A stretch of DNA of 64,000 nucleotides from the NCBI GenBank assembly GCA_028751875.1, contig CM054153.1:22287230-22351229 (forward strand), given 5' to 3'. Both the position numbers and the translations under genes were made by a program. Numbering within the stretch: position 1 is the first letter of the stretch; every line of letters starts with the position of its first letter. This stretch comes from Rapana venosa (lineage: Eukaryota > Mollusca > Gastropoda > Neogastropoda > Muricidae). The notes beneath the pieces were generated by a model that saw only the letters and a program-made list of their open reading frames with translations, had not been told where the DNA came from and ran no database searches. Positions 44,567 through 54,855 of the stretch are shown piece after piece.

Positions 44567-44999
44567 GTTCACACAAAAAAACCCCACAAGAAACCAAAAA
44601 CACACAAACAAAAAGAACTCGGTCACAAAAAGCCACACAAGAAACCAAAAACAAACAAACAAAAAGAACTCAGTCACAAAAAAACCCACACAAGAAACCA
44701 AAAACACACAAACAAAAAGAACTCGTCACAAAAAACCCCACACAAGAAACCAAAAACACACAAACAAAAAGAACTCGGTCACAAAAAAACCACACAAGAA
44801 ACCAAAAACACACAAACAAAAAGAACTCGGTCACAACAAAAACCCCCCACAAAAAACCAAAAACACACAAACAAAAAGAACTCGGTCACAAAAAAAACCC
44901 ACAAGAAACCAAAAACAAACAAAAAGAACTCGGTCACACACCAAAAAAACCCCACAAGAAACAAAAAAACCAAACAAACACAAAGAACTCGGTCACAAG
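44567..44999. repeat. Minisatellite, unit about 52 bp, about 8-9 copies
   Basis: Units of GAACTCGGTCACAAAAAAAC plus CACACAAGAAACCAAAAACA plus CACAAACAAAAA repeat with small length changes. The array creates a spurious 247-codon plus-strand frame. It ends 38 bp from the donor of exon 45038-45168. Confidence 0.95.
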
Positions 45000-45037
45000 G
45001 GGTCAGTCAGGCAGGTTGAATCAAACTGGTTTCTTAC

Positions 45038-45168
45038 CGGTCATGCAGAGAGCCATGAGGCGCTGACCACTGGCCCGAATTTCCAAGAGGGAGGGGCAGG
45101 ACTGGCTCAGGTCTATGACCTCCACATTCCCCCTCTCCCCACTGGATACTTTCACTGCTGTCAGCATC
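45038..45168 (-). CDS. MTMR10/12: MTMR10/12-like coding exon 10
   Basis: 131 nt, acceptor GTGTGGCAG|, donor |GTAAGAAA. It encodes (K)MLTAVKVSSGERGNVEVIDL then SQSCPSLLEIRASGQRLMAL and CMT. In the family this part follows the WCWSH..G..L.R block and precedes the substrate-pocket helices (LPSLxDIxxSxxKL). Starting at the nearby CAG (45157) would break the frame, so 45168 is preferred. Confidence 0.9.
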
Positions 45169-45179
45169 CTGCCACACAG

Positions 45180-46385
45180 TCTTTATTCGTTTATTTAGGA
45201 ATTATTGGTATCACGCACAATCCATGTTCATTTGTTAGGTATTAAGGATTTGACACACATTCTATGTCCATTTATTTAGGTATCAAGGATATGACACACA
45301 TTCTATGTACATTTATTTAGGAATTATTGGTATCACACACAATCCATGTCCATTTATTTAGGTATCAAGGATATGACACACATTCTGTGTCCATTTCTTT
45401 AGGTATCAAGGATATGACACACATTCTATGTCCATTTATTTAGGTATCAATGATATGACACACATTCTATGTGCATTTATTTAGGTATCATTGATATGAC
45501 ACACATTCTATGTGCATTTATTTAGGTATCATTGATATGACACACATTCTATGTGCATTTATTTAGGTATCAAGGATATGACACACATTCCATGTCCATT
45601 TATTTAGGTATCAATGATATGACACATTCTATGTGCATTTATTTAGGTATCAATGATATGACACATGTTCTACGTCCATTTATTTAGGTATCGAGGATAT
45701 GACACACATTCTATGTCCATTTATTTAGCTATAAATGATATGACACACATTCTACGTGCATTTATTTAGGTATCAGTGATATGACACACATTCTACGTCC
45801 ATTTGTTTAGGTATCAGTGATATGATGACACACATTCTATGTCCAATTATTTAGGTATCAATGATTGATCACATGAAATACCTTCTATATCCATTTATTT
45901 AGGTATCAATAATTGATCACATGAAATACATTCTATATCCATTTATTTAGGTGTCAATAATTGATCACATGAAATACATTCTATATCCATTTATTTAGGT
46001 ATCAATTATTGATCACATGAAATACATTCTATATCCATTTATTTAGGTATCAACTATTGATCACATGAAATAATTCTATATCCATTTATTTAGGTATCAA
46101 CTATTGATCACATGAAATACATTCTATATCCATTTATTTAGGTATCAATTATTGATCACATGAAACACATTCTATATCCATTTATTTAGGTATCAATTAT
46201 TGATCACATGAAACACATTCTATATCTATTTATTTAGGTGTCATTGTCTGATCACATGAAACACATTCTATATCTATTTATTTAGGTATCAATTATTGAT
46301 CACATGAAACACATTCTATATCTATTTATTTAGGTGTCATTGACTGATCACATGAAACACATTCTATATCTATTTATTTAGGAAT
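45180..46385. repeat. Minisatellite of two unit types (about 41 and 48 bp), about 27 copies
   Basis: The left half has units of TTAGGTATCAAGGATATGAC plus ACACATTCTATGTCCATTTA. From about 45850 the unit changes to TAGGTATCAATTATTGATCA plus CATGAAATACATTCTATATC plus CATTTATT. On the MTMR coding strand every unit carries AATAAA. The array begins about 12 bp from the acceptor of exon 45038-45168. Confidence 0.95.
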
Positions 46386-46480
46386 CTCCCCTAAAGTCAG
46401 AATGCGGCTATTTTAATGGCAGCAAAAATGGTTGCATTTGCAAAATCTCTTCATTGGTGAACCTCGGAGCTCTAGCCAAG
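46383..46480 (+). repeat. Dispersed repeat D, copy 2
   Basis: TAAAGTCAGAATGCGGCTAT, then TGGTTGCATTTGCAAAATCT and GTGAACCTCGGAGCTCTAGC. It retains the TTTTAATGGCAGC segment that is split by an insertion in the 57590 copy. Confidence 0.75.
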
Positions 46481-47149
46481 GGACACACACAAAAAAGACC
46501 AAAAAAGAAAAATGGGAAAGATATAATAATTCTGAAATGGCATTATTTAACTACTGATGGTGGAAATTGCCAAATGGCTAAAAAAAATCTCATTCCTGGT
46601 TAATTTCATATGCTAAAAGCATGCTACAGTTACAGACTACATTGAAATGTCTTCTTTTTATATATTTTTTAACCAACTTCAACTTGTAAATAATACGATA
46701 CAGTGTCTCTAGTGTCTGCATAACATCTGTTAAAATACTATCATGAATCAGATTCATACTGGAAAAAAATCTCACACACAAATTTAAAGTTAACACTCAG
46801 TACCATTTTAACCCCCCCAAAATATCTCATATACAATTAGCTCTCATATACAGACCAATTACAAATACTGCTGTATCTTAAGTTTGGACAAAAAGAAATT
46901 AGATTACTCAGAGGCAAAGATCACGTGCTCTTTTTGCAGTTTCTCACTGGTTGACGGAAAAGTAATCACTATGCCTCTGAATAGAAACTGTGATGCTGGA
47001 CAAAATTCTTTCATGACAGAAAACAAAAACCCCTTGATTTTGAAAAGGTTGCTTTATCGTTATTGCATGAAATTTTCACACATGATAAGTCTGTGAAAAT
47101 TTCAAGCAATAATTCGGAACCAGGCTGCGATGGTACACATGTATCATTC

Positions 47150-47222
47150 AAATCGCTTTGATTTGTTGCTTTACAAGATTCAGCGCTATATAAATTCCAT
47201 ACATTATGATTATATTATTAAA
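47150..47222 (-). repeat. ATA-tail dispersed element, copy 3
   Basis: The plus strand shows TTTGATTTGTTGCTTTACAA and GATTCAGCGCTATATAAATT, the inverse complement of the 21283 copy. Confidence 0.75.
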
Positions 47223-47289
47223 TCAAGGTCGCAGCCCTTATGGTTCAATTGACCCAATGGTACAAAGTTTTTCTTTGAATTTCATCCTT

Positions 47290-47396
47290 TAAACATCCCC
47301 AAAGTTGGAATGCACCTACCTTTATGCTGGGCAAAATTGGTCGCATACACAAAAATATCACCACTGGTGAACCTCAGAGCTCTAGCCGAACAACAG
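47290..47396 (+). repeat. Dispersed repeat D, copy 3
   Basis: CAAAGTTGGAATGCACCTAC, then GGTCGCATACACAAAAATAT and GTGAACCTCAGAGCTCTAGC. Confidence 0.75.
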
Positions 47397-47499
47397 GAAA
47401 AAACAAAATCTTAAAAAATGCATTTGCCAAATTGAACATGTGAATTTGATGTGTGGCTCAAAATACACTATTCTTTCAGTAAAACAGGGGAGGAGATTT

Positions 47500-47732
47500 A
47501 TTGATTTATTTTATGTATTTATATCACTTTTAAATCATGGCAGATTTCTCTGCATGAAATTTGGGCTGCTCTTCCCGGAGAGAGCCTGTCGCCACCCTTT
47601 TTTTCCCCCCCCGTCTGCGACTGTATTTGTTTCCCTATCAGAGTGGCTTTTTTCTACAGAATTTTGCCAGGGACAACTCTCTTCTTGCCGTGGGTTCTTT
47701 TACGTGCGCTAAATAATTATTTGTAATACACG

Positions 47733-47763
<31 letters not shown>

Positions 47764-47905
47764 TAGCGGCCAGACCACTCATGGTCTAATGGATGGGGGG
47801 AAAAGTTTTGGGTCCAAACGGGATTCGAACCACCGCACATTTCTGACCCAGACTTTTTCACTTTCTAGACAGGTGCATTACCTCTAGACCACCGATCCAC
47901 TGATG
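47500..47905 (-). mobile_element. tRNA-derived SINE, head type 3
   Basis: The reverse-strand head near 47905 reads GATCGGTGGTCTAGAGGTAA, and GGTTCGAATCCCG serves as B box. The central block CTTTCGGATGAGACAATAAA is shared with family A. The tail has AAAAGAACCCACGGCAAGAA and GCAAAATTCTGTAGAAAAAA, then a GCAGAGAAATCTGCCATG block. Confidence 0.75.
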
Positions 47906-47981
47906 AGAAGAGAGGGGAAGGGATTTATGACCAGAAGACAATAATCCATCATCAATAAGCTCTACAAACACAGCTACTCAC

Positions 47982-48073
47982 TTTTCTTCGTAATCCTTGA
48001 AGTCGGACTGAGGTAAAAGCTGAGACATTCTGACCAGACTGGCGCCATTCTTGGGATGTGTATAACACCACAC
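47982..48073 (-). CDS. MTMR10/12: MTMR10/12-like coding exon 9
   Basis: 92 nt, acceptor GGGTGCAG|, donor |GTGAGTAG; phase 0 in and phase 2 out. It encodes VWCYTHPKNGASLVRMSQLL then PQSDFKDYEEK (last codon split). This is the WCWSHxxGxxLxRxA strand of the myotubularin fold. The phase matches only the exon 10 start at 45168. Confidence 0.93.
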
Positions 48074-48261
48074 CTGCACCCAAAATGATAATATGATGAA
48101 CAATTGTCATCAATCTAGTAAAGAAAGACTTTAAATAAAACCTAAGTATACTCAATATGCAATGACTCTTAAAACAGTTTCATTCATGGAAAGAATGCTT
48201 CTTAATAATTTTTTTTTAATGATAATGAGGAAATCAGTGAAAGAAGAAGTATAAATAGCAT

Positions 48262-48545
48262 CCCACGTTCTGGAAATTCTGTGCTTAGAATTCCCTCTTT
48301 TCTATCCCTGTCTTTGTTTCTGCCTTGTTATTTTTCTTTTTGTCACCTCTTATATCTATTTTCTGCCTTCTTGGTCCATTCTGCTGCCAAGAAAGACTTA
48401 AAAAATACATCAATTCTCTCCTACGCCAAAATTGGATGCACTAGACCTGATTATCAGGCTCTTCATGACAGTGCGACACTTTTTCGCTCATATGAAGACA
48501 ACAACAGTTGCTGTCTGAGCATTGGACAAAGAAGGCTATAATTAT
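48262..48545 (+). repeat. Dispersed repeat C, second copy
   Basis: ACGTTCTGGAAATTCTGTGC, CTATTTTCTGCCTTCTTGG and GCTCATATGAAGACAACAAC align in order with 41800-42110. Confidence 0.6.
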
Positions 48546-48705
48546 TTTGATAGTAACAACAACAGCAGCCATGCTCATAGGGACCAAACATAAACTTTCC
48601 TCCATCTCAACAACTTCATGGGATTTTTCAATACATCAGTCCCTCTGTCCAGCTGTGTGAAACATCTAGGTGTTGTTATAGACAACACAATATGCAAAAA
48701 TTCAT

Positions 48706-48969
48706 CATCTTCTTCTTCCTTTTTTGTCATGTTTCTCCCAGGGAAGGTTTGACATTGATGAGCCTTCTCCATCTCTCTCTGTTTTGAGCTTCCTCCTTAT
48801 TTATGCCCCTTTCTCTAAGATCATCTGCAATACAGGCAGCCCTGGTCTTGCTAGGTCTTCCCTCTGGTCTCTTTCCATCCACTATGAAGTTCATTGCTCT
48901 TTTTATGATGTGGTGGTTTGCATTCCGCAAAAATTCATCACCCAAACCTGAAAGTCCCGCTACTACCAA
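48706..48969 (-). pseudogene. LINE 3' end: ORF2 C-terminus plus GAA-rich tail
   Basis: The minus strand encodes RPEGRPSKTRAACIADDLRE then RGINKEEAQNRERWRRLI and ends GET plus TGA at 48727-48729, followed by an A-rich AAGAAGAAGA tail. GRPxxRW.D.I..DL.xxG...EEAxxRxxWRxx is the characteristic C-terminal end of non-LTR retrotransposon ORF2 proteins. It is 5' truncated. The same terminus recurs on the plus strand at 53915. Confidence 0.75.
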
Positions 48970-48974
48970 TTACG

Positions 48975-49040
48975 GCACTTTGACTTGTTGCTTTACAAGA
49001 CTCAGCGCTATACAAATTCTATATATTTATATCATTATTA
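48975..49040 (-). repeat. ATA-tail dispersed element, copy 4
   Basis: TTTGACTTGTTGCTTTACAA and GACTCAGCGCTATACAAATT match the other copies in inverse orientation. Confidence 0.7.
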
Positions 49041-49067
49041 GCCAGAAGAGAAAAAGGCAGGACTCAC

Positions 49068-49155
49068 GGGCAGCCGCTGGTCATTGTACTGGTTGGCCGC
49101 TTTGTGGACATCGGCGTTGGTCAGTATGTTGGGCACCACGAAAAACTCTGGCAAA
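49068..49155 (-). CDS. MTMR10/12: MTMR10/12-like coding exon 8
   Basis: 88 nt, acceptor CTGTTCCAG|, donor |GTGAGTCC; phase 2 in and phase 0 out. It encodes (S)LPEFFVVPNILTNADVHKAA then NQYNDQRLP. In myotubularins this is the YPxxxVVPxxxxDxxLxxxxxFRxxxRxP region that opens the phosphatase domain. Confidence 0.93.
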
Positions 49156-49199
49156 CTGGAACAGCAAGGAAAACAGCTTTTGTATGTATCAACTGTCAG

Positions 49200-49245
49200 T
49201 GTGTGTGTGTGTGTGTGTGTGTGCGTGCGTGCGTGGTGTGGTTGG

Positions 49246-49326
<81 letters not shown>

Positions 49327-49356
49327 CACACACACACAGCGAGAGAGAGAGAGAGA
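49200..49356. repeat. GT and GA microsatellite
   Basis: GT run (about 49199-49222) followed by a long GA run (49245-49323, with minor breaks), then CA and GA again. It begins about 45 bp upstream of the acceptor of exon 8. Confidence 0.95.
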
Positions 49357-49534
49357 GTGGGAGACAAGAGACAGACAGAGACTCAGAGAAATTACTGTGG
49401 GTTATCTTTAACCCGCATTAACTGATTAAAAGCATGTCAAAGCAAGAGCCTATGCCCGGCTATGGCATGTTTTAGATTTTTTTAAAAAATTATGATGTTC
49501 AATCAAAGGGAAACTACTCATGCTATTCTATCTA

Positions 49535-49640
49535 TCTATCTATCTGTCCCGTAGGGGGCACCCTCAAAGACTCAACAACCAGTTCCCTCCATTCCTCTCT
49601 CTGTTCTGCCTTTCTCAGGGTTTTGTTGAGTTCTCATGCT
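49535..49640 (-). pseudogene. LINE 3' end fragment with GATA-type tail
   Basis: The minus strand reads KTLRKAEQREEWRELVVESL then RVPPTGQIDR, the usual last residues of an RxxWRxLV...PPTGQ-type LINE ORF2, followed by a GATA tetranucleotide tail (plus-strand CTAT repeats). Confidence 0.65.
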
Positions 49641-50350
49641 ATTAGATCAACCATTTCCCTTTTTGTAGGGAGTTGCTTCCTTGTAAGTGTTAACTGATCG
49701 GTAGTGGCATATATTTTTTAGATAAATCATTAAAACTTCTTCTGGCAATGCAGTTGTTTGTTTAAAAAAATCAAAAAGGATGCTGATACCAGAGAAGGCA
49801 ATTGAATTTCCTGCAATTATGGACACTTTTGACTTCAAAACTGATTCTTAAGGCTGAGGAAACTTAACTGTGTGTAAAATCAATCATTCTCTTTTGGGTT
49901 TTGAAATCTTCTTCTCTTGTTCGCTTTTTACACCGTCAGATGTGTTTGGGAGAAATAATGGTGTGTCCTTTCCAGCTCCTCTCGTAGGCCATAGAACTTG
50001 GTTTGCAGGGTCATCTCAGTCAGCTACACAATCTTCCTCAGGTCGCTGAAAATAACGTGCACCTCTGAAGGATTTGCTCGCCAGGCTGGTTTTGTTATTA
50101 GATACACCTTGTCAAGATAAACACTCCATGACTTGGCCTGACATAAAATAACTCATTTATACATTCACATTGAAAAACAAAAAATCTTAGAAAATATCAA
50201 CAGTACACAAAACAAGCATCTGAACTGACAATATACCTGCAATTTCACGGTTAGGATTAATTTTGCCGAAATGTATAAGCAGCGGCCAAAACAGCGCCAC
50301 ACAGAATAGCAATCACGTAAACTTTAAAGCAACTCCAAACAATTAAAACT
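49640..50350. other. MTMR intron 7 sequence, nothing recognised
   Basis: Sequence between the LINE end and the TTAA element at 50354. No open frame or repeat family was identified in it. Confidence 0.5.
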
Positions 50351-50353
50351 GCC

Positions 50354-51850
50354 TTAACCCTTTACCATTCGCATTTCTTACAGAGAAACTCTCTGTAGTA
50401 TTCAAAAATTTACGCAGTTTTTTTAAGAGAATAAGGTACCTCAAGTACACATAGTGCTGTACAGTAACCATTGTTCGCAGAGCAGTCATATTTGGCCAAA
50501 GTATTCATATGATGTCATACTTTGTTCTGCACCCCAAGATGTGTGTCCTACCTACATGTGTCGTGCTGCTGTCCCCTCTTTGTCACCAAATAAAGGTAAA
50601 ATTGCAGTGACATCATACTGTTAGTCTACAACTACACTCTAACATGCGCAATATACGTATGTGATTATAAAAAAAAATAAGTGTGGTCCTGCCTGAATGT
50701 GTCCTCCATCACATCCACCGTCATGGTAATCCAATCGAACATTCACACTTGTCACAAAATTACTGTCACCAAGTCTACATTTTCTGATTGGAAAGTATTC
50801 AAACATATTGAAAACGACATTGACTAATGTGCATATATACGTTATTTACAAATATATGCTCACGCCTACTATTTACAAAGACACTAGTGTGTCCTTCACC
50901 AATAGCCAGTAACATGGCTGTCACGATGCAGGTGTCACAGCCCAGTGTTGCGTCCAGGTGTGTTGGCGTGTTTCGAGGGTGAAAATACTGATTAATTTTG
51001 AGAAATCTGATTTTCGTCATAATATTACTGATCAGTGACTCAGAAAATCTCAAATCAGTAGACCAGTAGAGATGAAGCCTTGGCAAACGCTTGATCCCCA
51101 TCATGATCAAAACTGACAGGTAAGCCCTTATTTCCTCAGGTGTTGTTTCTGTCCATAATGGATCTATGACTAAGCCTTTCACAGCGATCTTTTGCCTGGC
51201 ATAAATGTTAGCTTCATTTGCTACAGTTTGAAAAATATGTTGGGGCGCAAACAAAACAAAGTAATCTAAGGGCTTGGCATTCAGTGGGAGAGTATGTGCC
51301 GGCCCAGTCGGCAGCGTGAAGTCTTGCACTGTGCAAGGCACTTGTGCGCCGCGCCATGTCGTCTGCTATGAAGCCAACGGAATGTTATCCTCAGCATCAC
51401 TTTCCGACTCACTACCTTCTCCTATTTCATCTCTTTCTTCTACATCTACTTCAACATCGTATTCAACATTTTATTCTCTTTCGAACTGTTCCACTTGAGC
51501 CAAAATAGCTTCAATTTCCACATCAGTATATTCCTCCCAAATTGTATGCTCAATCTTTGCTGCCATTTTTAGCTACAAGAAAGCGTGGAAAAGACAAAGC
51601 CAGTCACTGGCCAATTTCTTGTGAATGGGAGGCTGTGTAGCACTGAATTTGGTACCTATTCCTTCCTTAGTTTATGCTGACTTCAGTGGAATGTTCATTC
51701 ATAGTGTGCGTGTACTAGGTAGAGAGCTTAGTGCATGAGGGAAATTCCCCACTAGGCTGAAATGACGTCCGGCGGGCTGCGGCAGGTATAAATAGATGCG
51801 GGTGAGCGGGCAGCGGCAGGCTACGGCGGGTAAAAATGGGAAAGGGTTAA
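50354..51850 (-). mobile_element. piggyBac-like element (TTAA target), about 1.5 kb
   Basis: TTAA at 50354-50357 and 51847-51850 flank inverted ends CCCTTTACCATT (left) and CCCTTTCCCATT (right, inverse complement). The subterminal region has GGCTGCGGCAGG-type repeats, also seen near the right end of 59066-60544. It contains a transposase remnant on the minus strand. Confidence 0.8.
50799..51566 (-). pseudogene. piggyBac transposase N-terminal remnant
   Basis: ATG at 51566 gives an acidic N-terminus (WEEYTDVEIEAILAQVEQFE), interrupted by TAA (51471-51473) and TAG (51366-51368). The frame then continues with VQDFTLPTGPAHTLPLN, ETTPEEIRAYLSVLIMMGIK and RLPRLHLYWSTDLRFSES to RFLKINQYFHPRN. The order (F-x2-ANxYA, EIxxYLxVxIxMGIxxLPxxxxYW, RFxxIxxYFHxxx) is that of the piggyBac (PGBD-type) N-terminal part. 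The catalytic Asp domain is deleted; intact proteins are about 500-600 residues. Inactive. Confidence 0.8.
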
Positions 51851-51959
51851 CACACGCAGGACCTCAAATCATCGCCCCATCACACAGACTGGGGCCTAAG
51901 AAGACCACCAGAACTTACTGGGATCTAAGCCACAACTTTAGTCTTGGACCAGGGTTGTG

Positions 51960-52119
51960 TTATATATAACCACTAGGCCACTGATCCAGCCCTAGAGGGC
52001 GGGCTGGCTGGCTGGCTGGCTGACTGACTGACTTACTGGCTGTCTGTCTGACTGACTGTCTGACCAACTTACTGGCTGACTGACTGACTGACGGACTGAC
52101 CTGGTACTGATGGACTAAC
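51960..52119. repeat. TCAG/CTGG tetranucleotide repeats and duplicated splice-donor segment
   Basis: The plus strand has CTGG and GACT tetranucleotide runs from about 52004 to 52092. A 19-bp segment is then duplicated, so the gene strand carries AGTACCAG|GTTAGTCC (donor, exon end 52120) and again AGTACCAG|GTCAGTCC (exon end 52101). Confidence 0.85.
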
Positions 52120-52240
52120 CTGGTACTGATGGAGTACTGCCAGTTGACGTCAGTGACCCTCCAGCCCCCTTCGCAGTTCAGTCGCGTCAGCTCCTTCTGC
52201 CAGTCCTCCTGCACGTAGAAGTGATTCCGCTGACTGTTCT
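52120..52240 (-). CDS. MTMR10/12: MTMR10/12-like coding exon 7
   Basis: 121 nt, acceptor GTTGTTGCAG|, donor |GTTAGTCC; phase 1 in and phase 2 out. It encodes (E)NSQRNHFYVQEDWQKELTRL then NCEGGWRVTDVNWQYSIST. In the family this is the linker to the phosphatase domain (W..E..R.G....WRV..VN..Y.....). A second, 19-nt downstream donor would shift the frame, so the 52120 end is preferred because its phase joins exon 8. Confidence 0.92.
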
Positions 52241-52284
52241 CTGCAACAACAATAACAATCCCCAACACCGTTCCGCTCATTGTT

Positions 52285-52390
52285 CTTCTTCTTAGTCCTT
52301 ACAGCTCCTAGCGGAGCCTCCATAGGGCCTCAACAGCATCCCTCCACCTTCTCCTGTCTCTGGCATTTTTAAGAGTCAAAATTGAAATCT
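52285..52390 (-). pseudogene. LINE 3' end fragment
   Basis: The minus strand encodes ILTLKNARDRRRWRDAVEAL then WRLR plus stop, followed by AAGAAGAAGAAC. RxRxxWRxAVEAL is typical of the C-terminus of non-LTR ORF2 proteins. It ends within about 50 bp of the acceptor of exon 7. Confidence 0.65.
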
Positions 52391-52399
52391 GCTGTGCGG

Positions 52400-52735
52400 G
52401 TGGGGAAGACATTGAGAACAGACAGAAGGGGAGAAGAGGCGGGGATAGGTGAGGAGGGATAAAGGGGGGGGAAGAAGGGAAAGAAAGGGAGAGGGGTAAG
52501 AGTGAGGGGGAGAAAAGAGAATGAGGGGAGCAAAGGGAGGGGGGCTGGAAGGGGAGACAGAGAGAGGGGGAAGAAGGGGAGAGGGGGATAAAGGGAGGGG
52601 GAAACAAAGAGAGAGGGAGGAGAGAGAGAGAGAGGGAGAGAAAAGGAGAGGGGACGGGTGAGCGGGGAAGAAAGGGGAGTGGGGGAAAAGAAAGGGGGAG
52701 AGAAAGGGGAAAGAAAGGGAATAAGCATTTTATAC
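52400..52735. repeat. Polypurine tract, about 330 bp
   Basis: The plus strand is nearly pure G/A (GGGGAGAAGAGG, GGAAGAAGGGGAGAGG). The Pro/Ser/Leu antisense frames are artefacts of this composition. Confidence 0.9.
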
Positions 52736-52899
52736 AAATGATCGATATCATTCACCAGGAAAAAATGTCTGAAACATAAAATACGATAGAAAAAGTCCCC
52801 CTAATATTCCCTACCTTCTGCGAACATAATTATAATGATGGGGGAGAGAGAGAGAGAGTCATACAGTCAGAGATTATATATCATGTGGATGCTAACGAG

Positions 52900-53120
52900 C
52901 ATGCAAGTGTGTGTGCATGCATGTGTACATGCATGCACATGTGTGCGTGCATTCTTGTCAGTACATATGTAATCTTTACTATTTTGGAATACATATGTGT
53001 GTACACACACACACACACACATGCACACACACACAGAGTAGCAAAATTTTGCAAGATCAACAAAGCAGCTCACACACACACACACACACAACACACACAA
53101 TCTATTCACCACTGTACAAC
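52900..53120. repeat. CA/TG microsatellite cluster
   Basis: ACACAC runs at 53003-53034 and 53072-53098, with alternating GCATGCATGTG sequence before them (Z-DNA-prone purine/pyrimidine alternation). Confidence 0.9.
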
Positions 53121-53317
53121 TCAATAATATGACTTGATTATACACTCACATTGTTTGGACAGAGTGCTATTTGTACAATATAAGCTCACACATACAACTA
53201 TATCATATATCACCCCATGTGGCCCCATATGGTTATGATGGATTTTCGTCGTCATTCTACATTATTGATTCATTATTGTGTACCCATATCATTCCGCTGC
53301 TGAGTGTCTCATAAAGT

Positions 53318-53556
53318 GGAGTGGAGTGGTGGTGTGTGTGGTGTGTGGAGTGGTATAGAGTGGAGTGGAGAGGTGTGGAGTAGAGTGGAGTGTGGAGTGG
53401 CATGGTGTGGTCTGGTGTTGTGTGGTGTGGTGTGGTGTGGAGTGGTGTGGTGTGGTGTGGCGTGGTGTGGAGTGGCGTGGTGTGGTGTGGTGTGGTGTGC
53501 TGTGGCGTGGCATGGTGTGGTGTGGTGTGGTGTGTGGAGTGGAGTGGAGTGAAGTG
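53318..53556. repeat. GTGTG/GTGGA pentanucleotide-type minisatellite
   Basis: Repeats of GTGGTGTGGT and GTGGAGTGGA run throughout. The open frames on both strands are simple-repeat artefacts. Confidence 0.95.
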
Positions 53557-53914
53557 CTATGTGAGTGTGTTGGTTCTGTTTTGTTTGTCTCATGTCTTGG
53601 TGATACAGGCACACCTGCAGTCAACCTATGCACACCACATCTCTGTCTGTCTGTCTCCCTCCTTCCCTACCTCCCTATATATCTATATCCCACAACCGAT
53701 TATAGTAGAGTCCTTACAGAAGATGAATTTATAGCTTCAGCAAATGTTTTGTGTGTGTGTGTGTGTGTGTGTGTTATGTGTGTGCATGTGCACACATGCA
53801 TGTATGCATGCACATGATCATTCGTGTATAAGCACATCTATGTTTGAGCAATCAAGTGTCTGTCTATGTCTGTCTGTGCATGTCACTGTGTCCATACATG
53901 TGTGTGTGCAAAAC

Positions 53915-53990
53915 AGAGAGAGATGGAGAAGGCTCATCAATGTCAAACCTCCCCTGGGAGAAACATGACAAAAAAGGAAGAAGAAGATGT
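53915..53990 (+). pseudogene. LINE 3' end fragment with GAA tail
   Basis: The plus strand encodes NRERWRRLINVKPPLGET plus TGA, followed by AAAAAAGGAAGAAGAAGA. This is the same terminus as the minus-strand copy at 48706-48969. Heavily 5' truncated. Confidence 0.75.
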
Positions 53991-54085
53991 GCACACACCG
54001 CCTGAAAAATTCAGTGCAGTTCCCTCCTACCTTCTCAAGGAGTTAAGACAAGTGAGAGCTACAGGCAATTACACACAAAGCTAAC

Positions 54086-54173
54086 CTCTGAACTTGCCGT
54101 TGAGAGCAAACTCGTAGGCGAAGAGCAGATCGTCCCTAGTGGGACACGAGTGATGAAGAATGGTGTTCGTCAC
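54086..54173 (-). CDS. MTMR10/12: MTMR10/12-like coding exon 6
   Basis: 88 nt, acceptor GTGTGCAG|, donor |GTTAGCTT; phase 0 in and phase 1 out. It encodes VTNTILHHSCPTRDDLLFAY then EFALNGKFR. It matches the end of the PH-GRAM domain in MTMR10/12 (I.H...P....LLFAFEY). Confidence 0.92.
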
Positions 54174-54204
54174 CTGCACACAATGAAGTCAACATTAGAC
54201 ACAC

Positions 54205-54490
54205 ACTATAGCCCAGTGGTTAAGGCTGTCTGACTTCAATCCTGTAGACCATGAAGTTAGTACTGCTTTGAATCTCGCAACGGTGACTAGTAAATCAAAG
54301 GTGGAAGATTTTGACGATCTCCTAAGTCAACTCGAAGAGCTGACCTGCCAGTGCTTTAATTCTTTATGAGCATACACACATGCAGAAGATCAAATCTGCA
54401 TGGTAAATATCCCATAATTCATGTCAGCGTTCTGTGGGTTATGGAAACGGAACGTACCCAGCATGCATACTGTATAAAAATGAGCTGCTC
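54205..54490 (+). mobile_element. tRNA-derived SINE, family F
   Basis: TAGCCCAGTGGTTAAGGCTG (A box), a B-box-like CTTTGAATCTCG, then a body with GACCTGCCAGTGC and CCCAGCATGCATAC. Related to the minus copy at 35690-36020. Confidence 0.65.
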
Positions 54491-54798
54491 GGAAGTCGGA
54501 ATTTGGTGATGGTTAGTTGCTGGGACAGTCCCTTAACCCAGATAATTCTGCTGGGACTCTTAATTAAATACTATCAAACCAAACCAAAAATTAGAAGTAA
54601 AATATCAAAGTCGTCCCAGAATGTTCCAGGTGCCATGACCTGCATTAATATGTATGTTTCAAAAATCCTCTTCAGAGTATGGCGGCCTATATAATGACTT
54701 ATGTCAAACAAACTTTTTATTGAATGTGTATGTACAGTCTCACAGTGCTACTGTGAAGAAAATGAAACACAACTAAATGTTCTAAACTGAGATCTTAC

Positions 54799-54855
54799 CC
54801 TTTTGTTTTGATCCTTGGGAACAAACTTGAAACCAAACACATGGATCCTGAAATC
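54799..54855 (-). CDS. MTMR10/12: MTMR10/12-like coding exon 5
   Basis: 57 nt, acceptor CTTTTCAG|, donor |GTAAGATC; phase 0 both ends. It encodes DFRIHVFGFKFVPKDQNKR. Joined to exon 4 it gives HCKDFRI, the conserved CKDFRxxxF strand of the PH-GRAM domain. Confidence 0.92.

Noticed and set aside
44502..45245. 247-codon plus-strand frame (Lys/Thr/Gln-rich)
   Set aside because: Simple consequence of the 52-bp A/C-rich minisatellite; it runs antisense over an MTMR exon.
52308..52751. 147-codon minus-strand frame
   Set aside because: Most is polypyrimidine low complexity. Only the last ~25 residues (LINE C-terminus) are meaningful and are annotated separately.
53304..53817. Open frames over 53.3-53.8 kb
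   Set aside because: All are translations of the GTGGT/GTGTG simple repeat.
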